The notes: generated from the letters alone by a model not told the origin. Counted from the stretch's first letter, positions 53,568-63,618 are shown. The stretch is 64,000 nt of DNA from Pseudomonas sp. ANT_H12B (GCF_008369325.1 NZ_VOBI01000002.1:372001-436000), one strand, 5' to 3'. Translations and numbers: made by a program.

Positions 53568-53611
53568 GTTGGGTTACACTCGGACCCAACGAAAAAACCA
53601 TTCGTACGAAT
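53568..53611 (+). promoter_or_regulatory. Two palindromes upstream of the third dehydrogenase gene
   Basis: GTTGGGT and ACCCAAC flank 9 bp at 53568-53590, and ATTCGTACGAAT at 53600-53611 is a perfect 12-bp palindrome 28 bp before the start. Neither matches the PsrA pattern at fadE1, so a different regulator may act here. Confidence 0.4.
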
Positions 53612-53639
53612 CACCTGTTTAGATCTTGCGAGGTTTGCC

Positions 53640-55418
53640 ATGGCTGACTACAAAGCGCCCCTGCGCGATATGCGCTTCGTCCTCAATGAAGTTTTCGAGG
53701 TCGCCAAACTCTGGGCCGAACTGCCTGCGCTGGCCGAGACTGTCGATGCTGAAACGGTCGAAGCCATTCTTGAAGAGGCCGGCAAGGTCACCAGCAAAAG
53801 CATCGCGCCCCTGAGCCGTGCGGCTGACGAAGAAGGTTGCCACTGGGCGGACGGTGTCGTCACCACGCCGGCCGGTTTCCCACAGGCTTACCAGACTTAC
53901 GCTGAAGGCGGCTGGGTCGGTGTCGGTGGCGATCCGACCTACGGTGGCATGGGCATGCCCAAAGCCGTTTCGGCGCAGGTCGAAGAAATGGTCAACTCCG
54001 CCAGCCTGTCCTTCGGTCTGTACCCGATGTTGACCGCCGGCGCCTGCCTGTCGATCAATGCCCACGCCAGCGACGAACTGAAAGCCGCGTACCTGCCAAA
54101 CATGTACGCCGGTGTCTGGGCCGGTTCGATGTGCCTGACCGAACCGCACGCCGGTACCGACCTGGGGATCATCCGCACCAAGGCTGAGCCTCAGGCCGAC
54201 GGTTCCTACAAAGTCAGCGGCACCAAGATCTTCATCACCGGCGGTGAACACGACCTGACCGAGAACATCATCCACCTGGTGCTGGCCAAACTGCCGGATG
54301 CACCGGCGGGGCCGAAAGGCATTTCGCTGTTCCTGGTGCCGAAGTTCATGGTCAATGCCGATGGCAGCCTGGGCGCGCGTAACCCTTTGAGCTGCGGTTC
54401 GATCGAACATAAGATGGGCATTCAAGCGTCTGCGACCTGCGTGATGAACTTTGACGAGGCCGTGGGTTATCTGGTCGGCGAGCCGAACAAGGGTTTGGCG
54501 GCGATGTTCACCATGATGAACTACGAGCGTCTGGGCGTTGGTATCCAAGGCCTGGCCACCGGCGAGCGCTCTTACCAGAACGCCGTCGAATACGCCCGCG
54601 ACCGTCTGCAAAGCCGTTCGCCGACCGGCGCGCAGAACAAGGATAAGGTCGCTGACCCGATCATCGTTCACCCGGACGTGCGGCGCATGCTGCTGACCAT
54701 GAAAGCCTCGAACGAAGGCGGCCGGGCCTTCTCGACTTACGTGGCCATGCAACTGGATACCGCCAAGTTCAGCGAAGACGCGACCACCCGCAAACGTGCG
54801 GAAGACCTGGTGGCCTTGCTGACTCCAGTGGCGAAGGCGTTCCTGACCGATCTGGGTCTGGAAACCACGGTTCACGGCCAGCAGGTGTTCGGCGGCCACG
54901 GTTACATCCGCGAGTGGGGCCAGGAGCAACTGGTGCGCGACGTGCGTATTACCCAGATTTACGAAGGCACCAACGGCATTCAGGCGCTGGACCTTGTAGG
55001 ACGCAAGATCGTCGGCACCGGTGGCGCGTTCTACCAATTGTTCGCTGACGAGATCCGCCATTTCACCGCGACCGCCAGTGCTGACCTGACGGAGTTCACC
55101 AAACCGCTGAACGACGCGGTGACGACTCTTGATGAGCTGACCGCGTGGTTGCTGGATCGCGCGAAAAACAACCCGAATGAAATCGGCGCGGCGTCGGTCG
55201 AGTATCTGCAAGTATTCGGTTACGTGGCTTACGCCTACATGTGGGCGCTGATGGCCAAGGCCGCCTTCGGCAAGGAAGCGCAGGATGATTTCTACGCGAG
55301 CAAGCTGGGCACGGCGCGGTTCTATTTCGCCCGCCTGCTGCCGCGCATTCACTCGTTGAGTGCGTCGGTGAAGGCCGGTAGCGAGTCGCTGTTCCTGCTG
55401 GACGCAGGGCAGTTCTGA
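53640..55418 (+). CDS. fadE2: Acyl-CoA dehydrogenase, FadE2-type
   Basis: The protein has 592 residues with GCGAGG upstream of the ATG. It begins [19 protein letters not shown] and has MCLTEPHAGTDLG; the catalytic Glu is E442 in IYEGTNGIQ. It is the most diverged of the three paralogues and lies just before rsmY. The symbol follows the order seen in P. aeruginosa (PA0508). Confidence 0.88.
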   Translation: MADYKAPLRDMRFVLNEVFEVAKLWAELPALAETVDAETVEAILEEAGKVTSKSIAPLSRAADEEGCHWADGVVTTPAGFPQAYQTYAEGGWVGVGGDPTYGGMGMPKAVSAQVEEMVNSASLSFGLYPMLTAGACLSINAHASDELKAAYLPNMYAGVWAGSMCLTEPHAGTDLGIIRTKAEPQADGSYKVSGTKIFITGGEHDLTENIIHLVLAKLPDAPAGPKGISLFLVPKFMVNADGSLGARNPLSCGSIEHKMGIQASATCVMNFDEAVGYLVGEPNKGLAAMFTMMNYERLGVGIQGLATGERSYQNAVEYARDRLQSRSPTGAQNKDKVADPIIVHPDVRRMLLTMKASNEGGRAFSTYVAMQLDTAKFSEDATTRKRAEDLVALLTPVAKAFLTDLGLETTVHGQQVFGGHGYIREWGQEQLVRDVRITQIYEGTNGIQALDLVGRKIVGTGGAFYQLFADEIRHFTATASADLTEFTKPLNDAVTTLDELTAWLLDRAKNNPNEIGAASVEYLQVFGYVAYAYMWALMAKAAFGKEAQDDFYASKLGTARFYFARLLPRIHSLSASVKAGSESLFLLDAGQF

Positions 55419-55425
55419 CAACGTA

Positions 55426-55455
55426 ACGTCATGTAAGCATTCTCTTACATGACGT
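55426..55455 (+). promoter_or_regulatory. GacA upstream activating sequence of rsmY
   Basis: TGTAAG-CATTCT-CTTACA at 55432-55449 exactly matches the GacA box TGTAAGN6CTTACA, and the arms extend to 12 bp each (ACGTCATGTAAG). It lies ~60-75 bp before the probable transcription start, the usual distance for Rsm RNAs. A -10-like TAATCT is at 55495-55500. Confidence 0.9.
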
Positions 55456-55506
55456 ACTGCTGTTTTCCCCCTATGCGAAGATTGGATCCACAGCTAATCT
55501 ACTTCA

Positions 55507-55631
55507 CATGGACGTCGCGCAGGAAAGCGCAAAGCAACAATACGGACACGTAGGATTCTGCCAGGACGGCGGAGTGAAATGGATGTCAGGGAAACAGTCT
55601 GCAAAGCCCCGCTTCGGCGGGGTTTTCTTTT
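55507..55631 (+). ncRNA. rsmY: RsmY regulatory RNA of the Gac/Rsm system
   Basis: The RNA is about 120 nt long, with its start estimated 7 nt after the TAATCT -10. It has eight GGA motifs (near 55510, 55522, 55544, 55553, 55564, 55571, 55581, 55590) as binding sites for RsmA/RsmE, and ends in CCCCGC-TTCG-GCGGGG plus TTTTCTTTT. The segment GCGCAGGAAAGCGCAAAGCAACA is as in known RsmY. It sequesters RsmA-type translational repressors under GacS/GacA control. An open reading frame over this interval is a by-product. Position after fadE2 and before a LysR gene agrees with P. aeruginosa order. Confidence 0.88.
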
Positions 55632-55647
55632 GTCCGCAGAAAAGTGT

Positions 55648-56577
55648 TCAGCTCATCCCATCCAGTGTCGCCGGGCTATTCAAGCGCTCATCCGGCCTGT
55701 TCATGACTTCTTCCAATAAGGTACGCAACAACGCCAGCGAGGCCTGTTGCCGCTGCACATCCCGACACACCAAACCGACTTTGAGCGGCACCCGTGGCTC
55801 GCTCAGTGGTTTCCATAACAGTTCCTTGTTGCCGTGTGCCTGTTGCGATCGCCCGGGCAGCACCGTCGCCAGTCGCGTGTGCGGCAGGCTGTCGAGAATC
55901 CCCGCCATATTATTCAGCTCAGCTTGCACCTGTGGGCGTCGGCCCAGGCTTGCCAATTGTGCCTGCCAGATTTGTCGCACCTGAAATTCTTCACCCAGCA
56001 GCAACATAGGCAACTCGGCAGCCTGACGCATGGAGACTTTCTTGAATTCGCGCAAGGGATGATCCGCCGGGATGACCAGGGTCAGTTCATCTTCGTACAG
56101 CATCACGCCGTGCAATCCCGGCTGACGGGGTGGCAGGTAGCTGATGCCGATGTCCAGAGCGCCATTGAGCAAGCGCCGCTCGATTTCCAGTCCCGTCAGT
56201 TCATAGATCTGCACCACCAGATGCGGCTGCGCCTTGCGTACCCGTTCGAGCATCTGCGGCACCAGGCTGGTGTGCACGGTCTGCAATACACCAATGGCCA
56301 ACGTGCGCAGCGCCTGACCCTTGAAATTGCCCAAGGCTTCGCGCGCCCGTTGCAGGCCGTCGAGCAAGGGCAGGGCATGGTTGTACAACGTGTGGGCGGC
56401 CAGGGTCGGCAGCAGGCGTTTGCTGCTGCGTTCGAACAGGCTCACCTCGAGGTTTTGTTCAAGGTGGCGGATCTGCTGGGACAGCGCAGGCTGGGAGATC
56501 GAAAGTCGCTCGGCGGCCCGGCCCACATGGCCTTCTTCATAGACCGCGACGAAATAACGCAGTTGCTTGAAATCCAT
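55648..56577 (-). CDS. LysR-type transcriptional regulator
   Basis: The protein has 309 residues from the ATG at 56577 (MDFKQLRYF). The winged helix-turn-helix is at ~1-60 (EGHVGRAAERLSISQPALSQQIRHLE), and a periplasmic-binding-type effector domain follows. The effector and target are unknown; the divergent aminotransferase gene 170 bp away is the first candidate target. Convergent with rsmY across its terminator. Confidence 0.9.
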   Translation of the reverse strand: MDFKQLRYFVAVYEEGHVGRAAERLSISQPALSQQIRHLEQNLEVSLFERSSKRLLPTLAAHTLYNHALPLLDGLQRAREALGNFKGQALRTLAIGVLQTVHTSLVPQMLERVRKAQPHLVVQIYELTGLEIERRLLNGALDIGISYLPPRQPGLHGVMLYEDELTLVIPADHPLREFKKVSMRQAAELPMLLLGEEFQVRQIWQAQLASLGRRPQVQAELNNMAGILDSLPHTRLATVLPGRSQQAHGNKELLWKPLSEPRVPLKVGLVCRDVQRQQASLALLRTLLEEVMNRPDERLNSPATLDGMS

Positions 56578-56746
56578 AAGTAACACTTATCGAAAATACT
56601 GGGAAATCGAAATGGCTCAACGCCTTGCCTGAGCCTAGTCTAACCGCATTCACAAGGCTTACAGGGCCACAGAGCACGATGAATACCGTTTACTTCGATG
56701 GTGTTTACATAGGTAAGGCAAAAAACCTCACACGAGGTTTGATCAA

Positions 56747-58030
56747 ATGAATTTGTTCAACTTGCGTCGCAATCCACCGACCCTTGATGACTTGGTCGCG
56801 GACACCTTCCAGCCGTCCAAAGACGACAACCTTTCCAGCGAGTGCCTGATGCCCAGTGTCGAGCGGCCGAAACAGATTTTTGTGCGCGGCCAAGGCTCCT
56901 GGTTATGGGACAGCGATGACCGCGCCTACCTGGATTTCTCACAGGGTGTCGGGGCCAACAGCCTCGGTCACAGCCCTTCGGTACTGGTCAACGCCATCGC
57001 GGCGCAGGCTCAGGCGCTGATCAACCCCGGTTTCGGTCTGCATAACCGCGGCATGCTCAACCTCGCCGAGCGCCTCTGCGCCAGCACCGGCAGTGATCAG
57101 GCGTACCTGCTCAACAGCGGCAGCGAAGCCTGTGAAGCAGCGATCAAACTGGCGCGCAAATGGGGCCAGCGGCATCGCGGTGGTGCTTCACGAATCATCG
57201 TTGCCCGTCAGGGTTGCCATGGCCGTAGTCTGGGGACGATTTCAGCCTCGGGCAGTTCGAATCTGACTAATCGTTTCGAGCCGCAGCTTCCGGGCTTCAG
57301 TCACGTTCCGTTCAATGATCTTCCCGCGTTGCATGCGGCAGTGGATGCTCAGACCGTGGCAATCATGCTTGAACCGATCCAGAGCGAAGCCGGGGTGATT
57401 GCGGCCACCGAGCATTACCTCAAAGGTGTCGAGCGCCTGTGTCGTGACCTTGGCATTCTGCTGATCTTCGACGAAGTGCAAACCGGTGTCGGTCGTTGCG
57501 GCACCTTGCTCGCTGAACAGTCCTACGGCGTGCGGGCAGATATCGTCATCCTCGGCAAAGGGTTGGGCGGTGGCGTGCCATTGGCGGCTTTGCTGGCGCG
57601 AGGCAGGGCTTGCTGTTTCGACGTTGGCGAACTGATGGGTACCCATCATGGCAATGCACTGATGACAGCATCCGGACTTGCCGTGCTCGATACCGTCCAG
57701 GACAAGGGCTTTCTCGATCATGTGAGAGAGACCGGTCAGCACCTGCGCGAGGGCCTGGAGCGTTTGTCCCATCGCTATGGTCACGGTGAATTGCGCGGGC
57801 AAGGGCTGCTCTGGGGCCTCACCCTGTCCGACGATTCTGCTGACGCTGTGGTCAAAGCTGCGTTGTACGAAGGATTGTTGATCAATACTCCACAACCCGA
57901 TTGCCTGCGCTTTACGCCCGCTCTCACCGTCAGCAAGGCCAACATCGACGAAATGCTCCTGCGTCTGGCCCGCGCCTTTTCTCGTGTGCGTACTGCGCAA
58001 CTGCAGTGCCGCAAAGGGATTGCCGTCTGA
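56747..58030 (+). CDS. Class III PLP aminotransferase (ArgD/GabT-like)
   Basis: The protein has 427 residues with CGAGG upstream of the ATG. It has GVGANSLGHSPSVL, NSGSEACEAAIKLAR, the cofactor Asp in IFDEVQTGVGR and the lysine in ILGKGLGGGVPLAAL. Closest relatives by eye are acetylornithine/ornithine-type aminotransferases; the amino donor is not certain. It is divergent from the LysR gene, an arrangement suggesting local control. P. aeruginosa has a similar gene (PA0530) after rsmY. Confidence 0.87.
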   Translation: MNLFNLRRNPPTLDDLVADTFQPSKDDNLSSECLMPSVERPKQIFVRGQGSWLWDSDDRAYLDFSQGVGANSLGHSPSVLVNAIAAQAQALINPGFGLHNRGMLNLAERLCASTGSDQAYLLNSGSEACEAAIKLARKWGQRHRGGASRIIVARQGCHGRSLGTISASGSSNLTNRFEPQLPGFSHVPFNDLPALHAAVDAQTVAIMLEPIQSEAGVIAATEHYLKGVERLCRDLGILLIFDEVQTGVGRCGTLLAEQSYGVRADIVILGKGLGGGVPLAALLARGRACCFDVGELMGTHHGNALMTASGLAVLDTVQDKGFLDHVRETGQHLREGLERLSHRYGHGELRGQGLLWGLTLSDDSADAVVKAALYEGLLINTPQPDCLRFTPALTVSKANIDEMLLRLARAFSRVRTAQLQCRKGIAV

Positions 58031-58078
58031 TCAGACCCGCCCTACACGAATTCCCGAACCGTCTCGCGGTATAACGCG

Positions 58079-58118
58079 TCGCCCCATGCCTGATTCTTTT
58101 GGTGTGGGGCGTTTTTTT
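58079..58118 (+). terminator. Intrinsic terminator after the aminotransferase gene
   Basis: CGCCCCATGCC and GGTGTGGGGCG pair around a 10-nt loop, followed by TTTTTTT. Confidence 0.88.
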
Positions 58119-58236
58119 GTCGGCTCAATTCACCGTGGAGGTTCGACGTTCGGATGACGTTACTGAACCCTGACGAACGGTATTGGTCGATTAGTTGTAT
58201 GGTTCACACGAGCCAACCCCAACCAGGAGCTGTCCC

Positions 58237-58395
58237 ATGGACTTTATTCGAATCATCATCGCCATTCTGTTGCCGCCACTGGGTGTGTTTCTGCAAGTCG
58301 GATTCGCCGGGGCTTTCTGGCTGAATATTCTGCTGACGTTGTGCGGTTACATTCCAGGGATCGTGCATGCGGTGTACATCATCGCCAAGCGCTGA
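58237..58395 (+). CDS. Pmp3/YqaE-family small membrane protein
   Basis: The protein has 52 residues from the ATG at 58237 with CAGGAG upstream. Two hydrophobic segments flank the family block LLPPLGVFLQVG and the LTLCGYIPGIVHAVYII tail. Members influence membrane potential and salt tolerance in yeast and plants; the bacterial role is uncertain. It is convergent with the pqq operon. Confidence 0.9.
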   Translation: MDFIRIIIAILLPPLGVFLQVGFAGAFWLNILLTLCGYIPGIVHAVYIIAKR

Positions 58396-58417
58396 GTTTC
58401 GCAGAGCCAGTTAGATT

Positions 58418-58500
58418 GCTTTCGCGAGCAGGCTCACTCCCACAATAGATCTGTGGTGTACAGAAATCCCTGTGGGAGCGAGCCTGTCGCGAATGAGGCG
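58418..58500. repeat. REP pair, partly degenerate
   Basis: TTTCGCGAGCAGGCTCACTCCCACA and TGTGGGAGCGAGCCTGTCGCGAA; each has one stem change. It lies at the 3' end of the pqq operon. Confidence 0.8.
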
Positions 58501-58527
58501 CCACAAATCCTGCGATGAGCGCGGACT

Positions 58528-60354
58528 TCAGTCCACTAATTCCATCACCCGCCGATAAAACAACCACTCCTGCTCCAGTGCATGGGCCTGATTGCCGGCC
58601 TTGCGAAAGCCGTGACGCTCGTCCGCGTAGTAATGCGCTTCGACCAGAATGCCGTTGTCCTGCAGCGCCGTGACCATGTCGCGGGTCTGTTGCGGCACGA
58701 CCACGGCGTCCAGTTCGCCTTGAAAGAAAATCACCGGCACGCTGATGTTGCCCGCATGCAGCAGCGGCGTTCGTGCGGCATAGCGCTCGGCATCCTGCAC
58801 CGGGTCGCCGATCAGCCAATCCAGATAATCGCCTTCGAACTTGTGAGTTGAGCGGCCCAATGCGACGGGGTCGCTCACGCCATACAGGCTGGCACCCGCG
58901 CGAAATACCTTGTGGAAAGCCAATGCGCAAAGCGTGGTGTAACCGCCCGCACTGCCGCCGCGAATAAACGCTTTGTCGCCATCGATCAACCCCCGTTCGC
59001 AGAGATAGGCGACCACGGCACAAGCGTCTTCCACATCAACCTCGCCCCAACTCAAATGCAGCGCCTGTCGATAGGCGCGACCGTAGCCGCTGCTGCCCCG
59101 GTAGTTGAGGTCAGCCACGGCGAAGCCGCGTTGTGCCCAGTACTGGATGCGCGGATCGAGCATCGGGTAGCAAGCCGAGGTCGGGCCGCCGTGGATGAAC
59201 ACCACCAGCGGCGGTTTCGCGTTCCCGGTCATCGCCGGGTAGAAGAAACCGTGAGCCTCACCTGAACCGCTCGGGTAGCGCAGGGTTTGTGGAACGCTGA
59301 TCTGTTCGGCCGGCAACGGCGCGACACCGCCAGCCAACACCTTGACCTGCCGGGTTTGGCGGTCGATGGCAATGACCGCCGACGAACTGACAGGCGACGC
59401 CGCGATGCAATAAATGAACTGCTCATCCAGGGCGAGGTGGCGGAATCGGCTGTAGTCGCCGGTGAAGTCTTCACTGGCGCCACCGCAAAGACCCAGGCGA
59501 CCAAAACCGCCTTCGGTCCAGCTGGCCAGATAAGTGTCCTCGCTCAGCGGTAACCAGGTGCTGCCACCCAACTGCCAGGGCGCGGGCCCGTGATCGGCTG
59601 CGGCACTGGGCAACGGCTTCAGACCCTCCGTCGACTCAGCCCAGGGCTGCCAGTAACCGCCACGATCCGTCAGACAATACAGACGGCCGCCTTCATCGAA
59701 TCTGGGTTGTTGCAGCGATTCTTCTGACACGTTGCCAGCCACACAACGCGGCGGACCAAAACCACCCTCGCTCTGGCGTTCGGCAACCATCAGGCGGGTC
59801 GCGGTCCATGGCTGGTCGGGGCGGCTCCATTCGATCCAAGCCAGGCGATGGGTATCCGGGCTCAGTGTCGGCGCAGCGTAAAAGTCCGCCCCTTCGGCCA
59901 ACGAATGGCGCGCACCGTCAGCAAGATCGATAGCAACCAGACGGTGCCGGTTGCGGTTTTCTTCGACCGCAAGCACCTGCCCGTTGGCAAACTGCAGATC
60001 GCCGTAACGGCATTCACCTGAAGTCAGCACCTCAGGCGTTTCGCCTTGCAACGATTGGCTGTAAAGCTGCTGGTCTGCCTCGTTGACGAAAACCACCCCG
60101 TCATCAGTCGGACAAAACGCACCGCCGCCATATTCGTACACCCGACTACGCGCACTGAAACCCGGCGGTGTCAGACAAACAGCCTGCCCTTCGCGCCAAT
60201 GCCAGATTCGGCAGGCGGCGTCTTCGGGGCGGTACTCGTTCCAGAACAGGCCATGTCGGCCGACCTGTAACTCGGCGAAATCGATGCCGGCCGCAACAGC
60301 CTTGGCAGCGCTGAGGGGTTCAGCTTTTAGCGATGAGTCGTGAATTTCGTTCAT
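58528..60354 (-). CDS. S9 prolyl-oligopeptidase-family peptidase of the PQQ operon
   Basis: The protein has 608 residues: an N-terminal beta-propeller, then an alpha/beta hydrolase peptidase with Ser468 in GGSAGGY, Asp in [11 protein letters not shown] and His in DERHGFRK. No signal peptide is seen. Its start lies 35 bp inside pqqE, so it is coupled to it. In other pseudomonads this gene ends the pqq operon and has been called pqqM or pqqH; it may help process the PqqA peptide, but this is not established. Confidence 0.87.
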   Translation of the reverse strand: MNEIHDSSLKAEPLSAAKAVAAGIDFAELQVGRHGLFWNEYRPEDAACRIWHWREGQAVCLTPPGFSARSRVYEYGGGAFCPTDDGVVFVNEADQQLYSQSLQGETPEVLTSGECRYGDLQFANGQVLAVEENRNRHRLVAIDLADGARHSLAEGADFYAAPTLSPDTHRLAWIEWSRPDQPWTATRLMVAERQSEGGFGPPRCVAGNVSEESLQQPRFDEGGRLYCLTDRGGYWQPWAESTEGLKPLPSAAADHGPAPWQLGGSTWLPLSEDTYLASWTEGGFGRLGLCGGASEDFTGDYSRFRHLALDEQFIYCIAASPVSSSAVIAIDRQTRQVKVLAGGVAPLPAEQISVPQTLRYPSGSGEAHGFFYPAMTGNAKPPLVVFIHGGPTSACYPMLDPRIQYWAQRGFAVADLNYRGSSGYGRAYRQALHLSWGEVDVEDACAVVAYLCERGLIDGDKAFIRGGSAGGYTTLCALAFHKVFRAGASLYGVSDPVALGRSTHKFEGDYLDWLIGDPVQDAERYAARTPLLHAGNISVPVIFFQGELDAVVVPQQTRDMVTALQDNGILVEAHYYADERHGFRKAGNQAHALEQEWLFYRRVMELVD

Positions 60355-61474
60355 TGCGAAAGGCCAGTTGTTCGATGGTCTGGGTCGCGTGCTCGGCTTC
60401 TTCGCGGGCCTTGAGGATCACGCCGTGATGTTCCGACTTGCTGCACACCGGGTCGGCGTTGCTCGCGTCACCCGTGAGCATGAACGCTTGGCAGCGGCAG
60501 CCGCCGAAGTCCTTTTCTTTCTCGTCGCAGGAACGGCACGGCTCGGGCATCCAGTCGTAACCGCGAAAGCGGTTGAAGCCGAACGAGTCATACCAGATGT
60601 GCTGCATGCTGTGGTCGCGCACGTTGGGAAATTGCACCGGCATCTGTCGGGCACCGTGACAGGGCAGGGCGGTTCCGTCCGGCGTGACGGTCAGAAAAAT
60701 ACTGCCCCAGCCGTTCATACAGGCTTTCGGGCGTTCTTCGTAATAGTCAGGCGTGACGAAAATCAGTTTGCACGGATGCCCTTCGGCTTCCAGTTTGGCT
60801 CGGTATTCGTTGGTGATCCGCTCGGCGCGGACCAGTTGTTCCTTGGTCGGCAACAGACCAACCCGATTGAGCTGCGCCCAGCCGTAAAACTGGCAAGTGG
60901 CGAGTTCGACGAAGTCCGCCTCAAGGGCAATGCACAGCTCGATGATCCGGTCGATCTTGTCGATGTTGTGCCGATGGGTCACGAAATTCAGCACCATCGG
61001 GTAGCCGTGGGCCTTCACTGCGCGGGCCATTTCCAGCTTCTGCGCGAAGGCCTTTTTCGAGCCGGCCAGCAGGTTGTTCACCTGCTCGTCGCTGGCCTGA
61101 AAGCTGATCTGAATGTGGTCCAGGCCGGCCTTCTTGAAGTCGCTGATTTTTTGCTCGGTCAGGCCGATGCCAGAGGTGATCAGATTGGTATAGAAACCCA
61201 ACTTGCGCGCCTCGGCGATCAGCTCGGCAAGGTCTTGGCGCACCAGCGGTTCACCGCCGGAAAAGCCCAACTGCGCCGCGCCCATCTCCCGCGCTTCGCG
61301 GAACACCTTGATCCACTGCTCGGTGCTCAGCTCTTTGCCTTGTTCAGCGAAATCCAGCGGATTGGAACAGTACGGGCATTGCAGCGGGCAGCGATAGGTC
61401 AGCTCGGCCAGCAGCCACAGCGGCAAGCCGATTTCGGGTTTTGACGGCAACTTGACTGCTGCGGAATCAGGCAA
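60320..61474 (-). CDS. pqqE: PqqA peptide cyclase (radical SAM)
   Basis: The protein has 384 residues from a TTG at 61474, preferred because homologues begin a few residues before [15 protein letters not shown]; a GTG at 61495 is possible. The radical SAM cluster is C29, C33 and C36 (CPLQCPYC). The C-terminal SPASM-type cysteines include [28 protein letters not shown]. With PqqD it forms the Glu-Tyr carbon-carbon bond in PqqA. It overlaps pqqD by 8 bp. Confidence 0.93.
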   Translation of the reverse strand: MPDSAAVKLPSKPEIGLPLWLLAELTYRCPLQCPYCSNPLDFAEQGKELSTEQWIKVFREAREMGAAQLGFSGGEPLVRQDLAELIAEARKLGFYTNLITSGIGLTEQKISDFKKAGLDHIQISFQASDEQVNNLLAGSKKAFAQKLEMARAVKAHGYPMVLNFVTHRHNIDKIDRIIELCIALEADFVELATCQFYGWAQLNRVGLLPTKEQLVRAERITNEYRAKLEAEGHPCKLIFVTPDYYEERPKACMNGWGSIFLTVTPDGTALPCHGARQMPVQFPNVRDHSMQHIWYDSFGFNRFRGYDWMPEPCRSCDEKEKDFGGCRCQAFMLTGDASNADPVCSKSEHHGVILKAREEAEHATQTIEQLAFRNERNSRLIAKS

Positions 61475-61742
61475 GTTCGATCCAGTGCTGAGCACGGGCG
61501 ACCTCCATGAATTGCTCGATGTCTTCACCGAGCTCGGGCACGCCGGGGAACTGCGCGTCCAGTTCGGCAATGATCGTCGCGACATCACGCTCACCGTCGA
61601 TCAGACCGCCGATCAGCGCAGCGCTTTCGTTGAGTTTGATCATGCCTTCCGGGTAGAGCAACACATGACCTTTTTGCGCCGGTTCGTACTGGTAGCGGTA
61701 GCCCTGGCGCCAAGTTGGGGTCTTGCTGCGATCGAAACTCAT
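61467..61742 (-). CDS. pqqD: PqqA-binding chaperone PqqD
   Basis: The protein has 91 residues ([11 protein letters not shown]...HWIELA), the usual length, with the family pattern [25 protein letters not shown]. It presents the PqqA peptide to PqqE. The start overlaps pqqC as ATGA, and the end overlaps pqqE. Confidence 0.95.
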   Translation of the reverse strand: MSFDRSKTPTWRQGYRYQYEPAQKGHVLLYPEGMIKLNESAALIGGLIDGERDVATIIAELDAQFPGVPELGEDIEQFMEVARAQHWIELA

Positions 61743-62491
61743 AAGGTAATTCCTTTATGCCAGACCCGTTGCTCGGTCACGCTGTGATACGGCGGGCGAT
61801 TCAGTTCATAGGCCATGCTCATGGCATCGAGCATGCTCCAAAGAATGTCCAGTTTGAACTGGAGAATTTCCAGCATGCGCTCCTGGCCGACCCGCGTCGT
61901 GTAGTGCTGCAAAGTGATCGCCAAGCCGTGTTCCACGTCGCGGCGCGCTTGGCCCAGACGTGTACGGAAATACTCGTAGCCGGCCGGATCGATCCACGGG
62001 TAGTGCTGCGGCCAGCTGTCGAGGCGCGACTGGTGGATTTGCGGCGCGAACAGCTCGGTCAGCGAGCTGCTGGCGGCTTCCTGCCAACTGGCGCGGCGGG
62101 CGAAGTTGACGTAGGCGTCCACGGCGAAACGTACGCCGGGCAGGACCAATTCCTGGGAACGCAGCTGATCCGGATCGAGGCCGACGGCTTGACCCAGACG
62201 CAGCCAGGCTTCGATGCCGCCGTCTTCGCCAGGGGCGCCGTCGTGGTCCAGCAAACGCTGGATCCACTCACGACGTATCTCGCGGTCCGGGCAGTTGGCG
62301 AGGATTGCGGCGTCTTTCAGGGGAATGTTCACCTGATAGTAGAACCGGTTGGCGACCCAGCCCTGGATCTGCTCGCGTGTTGCCCGGCCTTCGTACATCG
62401 CCACGTGATAGGGGTGATAGATGTGATAGTAGGCGCCCTTGGCGCGCAGGGCGGCTTCGAATTCGGCGGGGGACATTGCGGTGTCAGTCAT
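61739..62491 (-). CDS. pqqC: Pyrroloquinoline-quinone synthase
   Basis: The protein has 250 residues from the ATG at 62491 ([11 protein letters not shown]) with GGAG upstream. It is a helical oxidase without metal cofactor and has [15 protein letters not shown] near the N-terminus. It performs the final ring closure and oxidation to PQQ. A REP pair lies between pqqB and this gene. Confidence 0.96.
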   Translation of the reverse strand: MTDTAMSPAEFEAALRAKGAYYHIYHPYHVAMYEGRATREQIQGWVANRFYYQVNIPLKDAAILANCPDREIRREWIQRLLDHDGAPGEDGGIEAWLRLGQAVGLDPDQLRSQELVLPGVRFAVDAYVNFARRASWQEAASSSLTELFAPQIHQSRLDSWPQHYPWIDPAGYEYFRTRLGQARRDVEHGLAITLQHYTTRVGQERMLEILQFKLDILWSMLDAMSMAYELNRPPYHSVTEQRVWHKGITL

Positions 62492-62540
62492 TTCGGTTCT
62501 CCGGGTAACAACCGGTGGATTCTTGGTGTCTGGTCTGGCC

Positions 62541-62611
62541 TCATCGCGAGCAAGCTCCCACATTGGATGGGGTTACCACAAATCCCTGTGGGAGCGAGCT
62601 TGCTCGCGATA
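62541..62611. repeat. REP pair between pqqB and pqqC
   Basis: ATCGCGAGCAAGCTCCCACA lacks part of one arm; TGTGGGAGCGAGCTTGCTCGCGAT is intact. It is an insertion inside the pqq operon. Confidence 0.82.
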
Positions 62612-62634
62612 GACCGCGCAGCGGTCTGGGCTTC

Positions 62635-63546
62635 TTACAGCGCAATACTCATGCCGTCATACGCCACTTCAACATTGCGCCGCGCCAGTTCCGCACGCTC
62701 CGGCGAATCCTCATCGAGAATCGGGTTGGTGTTGTTGATGTGGATAAGTACTTTGCGCTGTTTGGGCAGTTGTTCCAGCACTTCCAGCATGCCGCCGGGG
62801 CCGTTCTGCGCCAGGTGGCCCATTTCCCGACCGGTGCGGGTCCCGACGCCACGACGCTGCATTTCGTCGTCATCCCACATCGTGCCGTCCACCAGCAGGC
62901 AATCGCTGCCGGCCATGATCTTGAGCAGCGGCGCGTCAACCTTGCCCAGGCCCGGTGCGTAGAACAGTTTGCCGCCAGTGTTCAGGTCTTCGACGATCAG
63001 GCCAATGTTGTCGCCCGGATGCGGGTCGAAACGGTGTGGCGAGTAAGGCGGTGCGGCGCTGCGCAGGGGCAATGGCGTGAAGCGCAGGCCCGGGCAGGCC
63101 GGGATGGTGAAACTGCGGTCGAGTTCGATGCGGTTCCAGGTCAGCCCGCCGTTCCAGTGGGTCAGCATGGTGAACAACGGGAAACCGGTGCTCAGGTCTT
63201 CGTGGACCATGTCGGTGCACCAGACCTGATGTGGGCAACCTTCGCGCAGGCTGAGCAGGCCGGTGGTGTGGTCGATCTGGCTGTCCATCAGGATGATCGC
63301 GCTGATACCGGTGTCGCGCAGGGCGCGGCCCGGTTGCATCGGGGTAAAACTCTGGAGCTGGGCGCGAATGTCCGGTGAGGTGTTGCACAGCACCCAATTG
63401 ACGCCGTCATCGGAAATCGCGATGGACGACTGGGTACGCGCCTGGGCCCGCAGGCTGCCGTTGCGAAAACCTGCGCAGTTCACGCAGTTGCAGTTCCACT
63501 GGGGGAAACCGCCGCCGGCGGCGGAACCTAGAATCTGGACAAACAT
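62635..63546 (-). CDS. pqqB: PQQ biosynthesis oxygenase PqqB
   Basis: The protein has 303 residues from the ATG at 63546 ([13 protein letters not shown]) with GGAG upstream; the longer frame would run into the attenuator. Metallo-beta-lactamase fold: the zinc-binding CNCVNC is near residue 18 and [11 protein letters not shown] holds metal ligands. It hydroxylates the crosslinked intermediate. It is separated from pqqA by the hairpin at 63571. Confidence 0.95.
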   Translation of the reverse strand: MFVQILGSAAGGGFPQWNCNCVNCAGFRNGSLRAQARTQSSIAISDDGVNWVLCNTSPDIRAQLQSFTPMQPGRALRDTGISAIILMDSQIDHTTGLLSLREGCPHQVWCTDMVHEDLSTGFPLFTMLTHWNGGLTWNRIELDRSFTIPACPGLRFTPLPLRSAAPPYSPHRFDPHPGDNIGLIVEDLNTGGKLFYAPGLGKVDAPLLKIMAGSDCLLVDGTMWDDDEMQRRGVGTRTGREMGHLAQNGPGGMLEVLEQLPKQRKVLIHINNTNPILDEDSPERAELARRNVEVAYDGMSIAL

Positions 63547-63570
63547 GGCCGCTCCATCATTTGAATACTG

Positions 63571-63600
63571 AAAATAAAAACGCCTCGGCAGACCGAGGCG
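63571..63600 (-). terminator. Attenuator between pqqA and pqqB
   Basis: On the minus strand CGCCTCGG, TCTG, CCGAGGCG is followed by TTTTTATTTT: a perfect intrinsic terminator 19 bp after the pqqA stop and 25 bp before the pqqB start. It should give an abundant short pqqA transcript and limited readthrough. Confidence 0.93.
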
Positions 63601-63618
63601 CTGAACCACGCGACAAAC

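Noticed and set aside
55508..55984. 158-codon frame beginning in rsmY
   Set aside because: It overlaps an RNA gene with its terminator and runs antisense into the LysR gene; no ribosome site.
58195..58236. Longer start of the Pmp3-family gene at 58195
   Set aside because: The 14 added residues are polar and lack a ribosome site, while CAGGAG precedes the ATG at 58237.
2333..62611. Regular-looking repeats considered as a CRISPR array
   Set aside because: The copies are dispersed singly or in pairs between genes, are palindromic, and have no equal-length spacers or cas genes.
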